From Kingdonia uniflora (taxonomy: Eukaryota; Streptophyta; Magnoliopsida; Ranunculales; Circaeasteraceae): 64,000 bases of DNA. Shown one piece after another: positions 59,325 through 64,000 of the stretch. The notes below the pieces were generated by a model, which did no database searches, was not told the origin of the DNA, and saw nothing but the letters and a program-made list of their open reading frames with translations. Position numbers and translations under genes: made by a program. The number at the start of each line of letters is the position of its first letter. Position 1 is the first letter of the stretch. Location of the stretch: the NCBI GenBank assembly GCA_014058105.1, contig JACGCM010002156.1:620001-684000 (forward strand), written 5' to 3'.

Positions 59325-61971
59325 TGTCACGCCCCCAAAATTGGCTTCTTAATAAACTATTAAGAACGCGAATTCTGAGGTGTAACGTCGGGCATCCTAA
59401 AGATGAACCCCCAAAATTACGTACTACAATTTAAAATAAATCGTAAATACATCTAGAACACTAAGAAACTACGCAGCGGAAGAAAATCTAAAAGAGATAG
59501 AAATGATAAATAATACCACAAGGATAGCCAGAACTCCAAAAGATGCAAGTCCAGCTTGCTCCAACTACTAGTATCGCTACCGCAACAATTCACCTGAAAA
59601 AATATATATGCGCAAGGCGTCAGCAAGCAACGCCCAGCAAGTACAAATATCCAAGGTCATAAGACATGATAGACCAAGATAAACACAGAAAAGAGACATG
59701 AGGATTCTAACGGAAGTATAGGAGAATATCAACCAAGCTACGAGTTCTAAAGAGGCAGTCTAAGTAAAACTAATATCCTACCAAGATATCAACGATAGCC
59801 TGAACTTAGATCTAACTACTACAATCTAAGAAGTACGGTTAATGAGGAAAGAGAATTTGGAAGTCACGTACACAGGGTCACTTTTAATTCAGTGGGACCA
59901 CACTCTCGCACCCTTCTGTCCTCAACAGAAGCGTATCCCTTATTGGCGAGCCAGGGATTGGCGGATTCCTTTTTAGTGAGCCAGGAATTAGCGGGTAATG
60001 CACCTGATCAGGGTATTGAAGGAATTTCAACCTACAGGTCTAAAGCCTGTTTTATTTTTAACTTTTAGGGATCTGCCCACGGGATGCTCGCGAAGCATGC
60101 AGCCGAGAAGTAACCGGGAAAGAATTTAGGGACTTGCAACCCGGGAAAACTGATAAACAGTTACCTCATATTTGGTTTAGGGACTCGAACCCAAGGACCC
60201 TGACAACATAGCCCTACTGTGTACATTAACTCGAAGTTATCCTAATAAAATGGAAATGAAGATGTTTGAATCCTATAAGAATCAAATGATCTGTCTGTCC
60301 CTGCCTAATCAGCATCTGGGACTAAATCCAAAGACCTACCGCTCTTACGACCAGATGATCTATCTACCCTCACTTTAATAACAAGTGGGGACTCTATCAA
60401 ATGACGTAAAGCTCCAACATCCAATACTATTTGTCGTAGCATGCCCAATAAGTGTGACTATATCAAAAAGAAACTCTGAGCATCAAAGCGAATCTAAGTC
60501 GCGTACTACTGAATCATGGAAAATTCATGTTAGGATCAACTGTCACAAAAGACATACCGAAGAATCATCTAAGTTCTAGAATCACAGACTCGTCCAAATG
60601 TCCATTTGAGATAAAGAACTCTCTTACTCAACTCGCGCCTTAGAATACCAATCTTACAATGAGTACTATGTACAACACTAGGCCGCCTTGTCCATAATAG
60701 ACATAATCGATGTCTCGAGAATTCTTATTATTACTAATGTAATATCTAGCAAGAAAACACCTAGAGAACTACTCCCGTAGACCATATAAGGTACTTGTAT
60801 GCTTCACAACCCATGTCATTCGCCATAACATGCAATCAATATATATATGGAAAATTGCCTCAAACCAAACAAGTATCGATAAGCTACTTAATGAACTATA
60901 CCATCTTAAGGTAAAGTTTAGTCCAAACACTCCATCCCATATAATTTAAGAATAATATCAACTATACCAAAATGTGTCCAGATCACTCTAAGAGTAGATT
61001 ACTTTATGAATTTCTATAAGATAACCAACCCTCGATATAAACACCTGACAAGAACACCATATACATACATCTTTCTAAGCAATTACGCCTTCGTGAGTTA
61101 ACCTAAGGGTAAGCCTAATCAGGTTGAATACAAATGAATCAAGAATATGCGATGTCCAAAGAATGACCTAAAACAGAACAAATCAAGATTATCACAAATA
61201 CCAACTTCCCATAATATCTAGTTTGTCTACCTAGAATACAATCTGAAGTAGTTTCTTTACACTTTCAATGCCCAAGTGATTCTCTAACCAAAATTACCAT
61301 CAGACTATAAGGATATTAGGATATTAACCTATTAAGAACCAAAGCCTAACTCATAAAGATCAATAGTTGTATACCTAAATAAACATGATGAAATAAACCA
61401 CTAGGGGATACATGACTGCATACACAATACTGAGATGTCTAATGTAAATTGATGCGACGATTAAAACAACAACTAAGAGGGTAATAAACCAATGACATAT
61501 TAATATCTAGAACATGCTTTGCATAGGGATGATTAGAACATACAAGAATACTATGATTTACTCATATCAATCAAAGCAAATGAGATTAGATAGATGCACT
61601 TGCCTTGGGTAAATGGACGGAGAAGGAATTTACTGCATCTTACTTCAATCATCAACCTTGCCAAAGCATCTTCAAATTCAACAAAATTAGATTTAACCAA
61701 GATGGGTTTGAGATTAAAAGGAGAAGTGGGAGGTTATAGGTCGGAATCCAACCGGCATAATGTTGTTCTCCGATGAGATTCTAGAGAAAGAAAGAGAGAT
61801 TGGAGAAGGTTGATGGAGGAGAAATAGGGAGAAGGAGAGAAGCAAGGAGTTATTTCGGTGGTGGGTTGAATGGGTTAGGGGAACTAGAGTTAAGATCACA
61901 TACTACCGGGTGCAACGAGTTTAAACCACAACTACTACACAACTAGTTATAACAAAAAGCGGGGGGCTACA
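59325..61971 (+). mobile_element. Noncoding element family 'TGTCACGCC', copy B, in intron 3 of zeaxanthin epoxidase
   Basis: The element begins TGTCACGCCCCCAAAATTGG and ends GCGGGGGGCTACA. The pentamer ATTAT lies on both sides (59320-59324 and 61972-61976). Its ends are weakly inverted: TGTCACGCCCCC against TGTAGCCCCCC. At 2647 bp it is longer than copy A, which lacks about 200 bp near the left end. The shared block near 59870-60235 includes CACTCTCGCACCCTT, GCGAGCCAGGGATTGG and TTTTTAGTGAGCCA. No LTRs and no recognisable protein frame. Confidence 0.7.
60180..60192 (-). promoter_or_regulatory. Conserved B-box-like motif in noncoding element copy B
   Basis: The minus strand reads GGGTTCGAGTCCC, which contains GGTTCGAGTCC and fits the pol III B box GGTTCGANNCC. 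Copy A has GGGTTCGATTCCC at 19415-19427, with the surrounding sequence conserved. A box and terminator are not clear. Confidence 0.45.
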
Positions 61972-62046
61972 ATTATAAACCATTGTGTGTACAAAGTTTG
62001 GTAGTTGCCTATGATAGTTTTCAATTCATCCAAACATATCATTATG

Positions 62047-62623
62047 TGATCCAGGAGGATCTAGGGACGTTTTGAGATGAACTCGTATGTGAAGAATGGA
62101 ATTATCGTAAAGTTGTTCGAACGAGGTTTAGAGTCGTTCGAACGGCCATTTTCCAACTCCCTAGAATTTGGCCCAGGAACCCAAGTCGTTCGAACAACCA
62201 ATGTTCAATCCCCTGGAATTTTGGCCCATAAACAAATTTCGTTCGAACGAGCTTGGATGTTGTTTGAACGAGTTGTCATATTTTTAGGGTTTAAGACCAA
62301 TTAACGTAATGTCGTTCGAACAGGCTTGGATGTCGTTCAAACGAGCTTGGCATAGATTGTTATTATGAGACGTGGGTTTGCCTCGAGATCCGTTCTACTG
62401 GTATTTTTTTGTTTCCTAGTATATAACGGGGACTTAGGTTATTTTTTTAGCTTATGTTAGTTCAATAAAAGTTCAGAGGAAGAAGCTTAGGGTTTAGAGT
62501 AATTCTATTGTAATTGACTTCGTTTAAACAATTGAAGCTCTTAAAGGGATTTTTCCCAACCGATTTGGTATTCTTCGTACTTTTCTGCTACCTAGGGTTT
62601 CTCTCTTCGTATTGTGGATTAAG
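62047..62623 (+). repeat. Ty3/gypsy 5' LTR, copy B
   Basis: It starts TGATCCAGGAGGATCTAGGG like copy A (3090). Seven TCGTTCGAACGA-type words, some decayed, lie between 62093 and 62345, with two CCCTNGAATTTNGGCCCA blocks. The promoter-like run AGTATATAACGGGGACTTAGG is near 62418. The right edge before the primer site is not a clean CA, so it is approximate. Confidence 0.75.
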
Positions 62624-62632
62624 TGGTATCAG
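62624..62632 (+). other. Primer-binding site (tRNA-Met type), gypsy copy B
   Basis: TGGTATCAG sits at the same place as in copy A, with the same GGATTAAG before it and TTTTC after it. Confidence 0.65.
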
Positions 62633-62660
62633 TTTTCCAATTACGATTGTCGGGGGTTGA

Positions 62661-64000
62661 TTGTGGTTTATGGTCTTTACACGTGACCGACTCAAGCAAA
62701 CGAAGGAGAAGTTAGTGAGTCCGTTGAAGATTCATCAAAAACCTAATTTTAAGAAGATTGACGATTCCAACGATCGACTCACGACTTTGGAAATGACAAT
62801 TTTTGACCTAACTTCTACTGTAGGGGAGTTGGTAGAACAATTGCGTCTCACGAACCTCACGAAGGCTTCCGCTTCGGTGGCACGGCGAGGCCGCTCGAGG
62901 AAGTAAAGGGTTTTGGAGGTGGATGAAGATGTGGATAATGCGGAGATAGATAGTGATTCTAGTGATGTCGAATCTGTCAAGGAGCGCTCGGGTTTTGGTA
63001 AGTTAATGAATCCTATGCGTAATCTTCGTATTGACTTTAAGATTAAAATTCTGGTATTCGATGGTTCAGTAGATGCCGAGAAGTTGGATAACGGTTAGAT
63101 ATGTTATAAACTTATTTTTCCGTTTACGAATACTCCAATGCTCAACAAATATGCTTTGCTACGTTGAAATTCGCAAGTCATGCACTCACGTGGTGGAAAT
63201 CTTATCGGAAATACCACGATGTAGGAAGTTTGAGTTGGAAAGAATTCAAGGTATTAGTGCGAAAACAATTTTATCCCATTGGGTATGGGCAAGAAAGATG
63301 GTATAAATGGCACAATTTGCACCAAAAGTTTGAGCAATCCGTACAGGAGTACACTACGGCGTTTCATAACCAAGCTTTGGTTTTGGACATTGATGTGGAC
63401 GAGTATGAGGTGTTCATGAAGTACACGGGGGGTTTGTTGGAGTCCATTAGAAGAGAGTTGAAGCTCTTTATTGTGGCCAATATTGAGGACGCTACTGTGA
63501 AGGCAAATACTTGAAGAGTGATAAAGAAGACGACAAAAACAAATCGGGGTACAAGTCTAGTTGGAAAAACGAGCATAAGGGAGAGTCCAAAGGAGGAGGG
63601 GTCTTCGTCCAAGGAGAATTCTTGCAATCATTGTAAGGTGAGTGGGCATATTTCATATAGATGTTGGAAACTTCACCTGGAGCTTAGGCCGAAGGAGGAG
63701 AAGAGCATAAAAGAGAGATATGCACTTGCCGCAGTGTTTGTTGACCTCCCGGATTTAGATAAACCAAATCCTAAGCTTACACTTATGTTTCAGCAGACTT
63801 TGGCTACCGAGGAGGAGACTCGGGAAGAACTTTTTCATGTCAGTATTCAGGTGAAGCAATTCAGGTAAAGCAGAGTTTAGTCGAGGCCATTGTGGATCCG
63901 GGTAGTCAGAAAATTTTGATTTTTGAGGCGTTGGTGAAGAAAAAGGGTTTGACGACTACAGCTCATCATAAGCCGTATGGTTTGGGGTGGATTCAGAAAG
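62661..64000 (+). pseudogene. Ty3/gypsy gag and start of protease, copy B (runs off the window)
   Basis: The gag N-terminus LVSPLKIHQKPNFKK leads into a coiled-coil-like LTTLEMTIFDLTSTVGELVE. A TAA at 62904 and a lost base near 63092 break the frame. The gag core then reads FATLKFASHALTWWKSYRKY and QFYPIGYGQERWYKWHNLHQ (Retrotrans_gag). After a TGA at 63512, the same frame has the knuckle CNHCKVSGHISYRC (C-x2-C-x4-H-x4-C). A frame change near 63860 is followed by the protease VEAIVDPGSQKILIFEALVK with D-P-G-S as active-site block, then HHKPYGLGWIQK at the edge. This is a gypsy order with a chromovirus-like look. Reverse transcriptase and integrase would lie beyond 64000. Confidence 0.8.

Noticed and set aside
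59325..61971. Helitron for the noncoding family
   Set aside because: Helitrons insert between A and T without target duplication and end in CTRR after a hairpin. Here there are 5-bp duplications and a CTACA end.
59325..61971. hAT, Mutator or PIF/Harbinger element for the noncoding family
   Set aside because: Those give 8-, 9- or 3-bp duplications. Both copies here show 5 bp.
1..64000. CRISPR array, operon, riboswitch or ribosomal RNA
   Set aside because: None of the repeat spacing, gene order or conserved RNA cores was seen. The window is plant nuclear DNA.

Overview
The window is nuclear DNA of a flowering plant, most likely a eudicot. It has spliced genes with GT-AG (and one GC-AG) introns, AT-rich introns and intergenic DNA, and dense plant-type retrotransposons (Athila/Tat, other Ty3/gypsy, Ty1/copia, L1-type LINE, MITEs). 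I cannot name the species from the sequence. Four host genes can be read exon by exon: a purple acid phosphatase (15834-18168, +), THO complex subunit 5 (27849-33111, +), an ABF/AREB-type bZIP factor (34717-39366, -), and the first three exons of zeaxanthin epoxidase (52915-59293, +, running off the window).

Layout. 1-3089: remnants of an unclassified element with a coiled-coil protein. 3090-3830: truncated gypsy 5' LTR plus gag start. 3830-14391: a nest of Athila-like pieces, including two LTR-leader-gag arms in opposite orientation that form a roughly 3.4 kb inverted repeat, both lacking reverse transcriptase. 14392-15415: LTR and gag fragment of another gypsy-type element. 15834-18168: phosphatase gene. 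18500-20652: SINE-like piece and a noncoding element with a 5-bp target duplication. 20653-27511: one nearly full-length but decayed LINE on the minus strand. 27849-39366: THO5 and ABF, convergent. 39367-52914: gene-poor DNA with three MITE or foldback elements and a 2.7 kb deleted copia element. 52915-64000: zeaxanthin epoxidase, whose intron 1 carries a 4.6 kb copia element and whose intron 3 carries a second copy of the noncoding element and then a gypsy element that continues past the right edge.

The genes do not form an operon-like unit. One functional link is visible. Zeaxanthin epoxidase makes the precursors of abscisic acid, and ABF/AREB factors bind ACGTG-type elements to carry out abscisic acid responses. 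The two genes are divergent neighbours about 13.5 kb apart. ACGTGGC or CACGTG motifs occur upstream of zeaxanthin epoxidase and inside a Tourist-like MITE upstream of ABF. Whether this matters is inference.

The most unusual structures are four. First, a noncoding element family (18691-20620 and 59325-61971) has TG...CA-like ends, 5-bp target duplications, no LTRs and a conserved antisense tRNA-like B box. Second, a palindromic GTCGTTCGAACGAC module is shared by the LTRs of a copia and a gypsy element. Third is the Athila inverted repeat. Fourth are two independent 70-bp tandem duplications inside different transposons.
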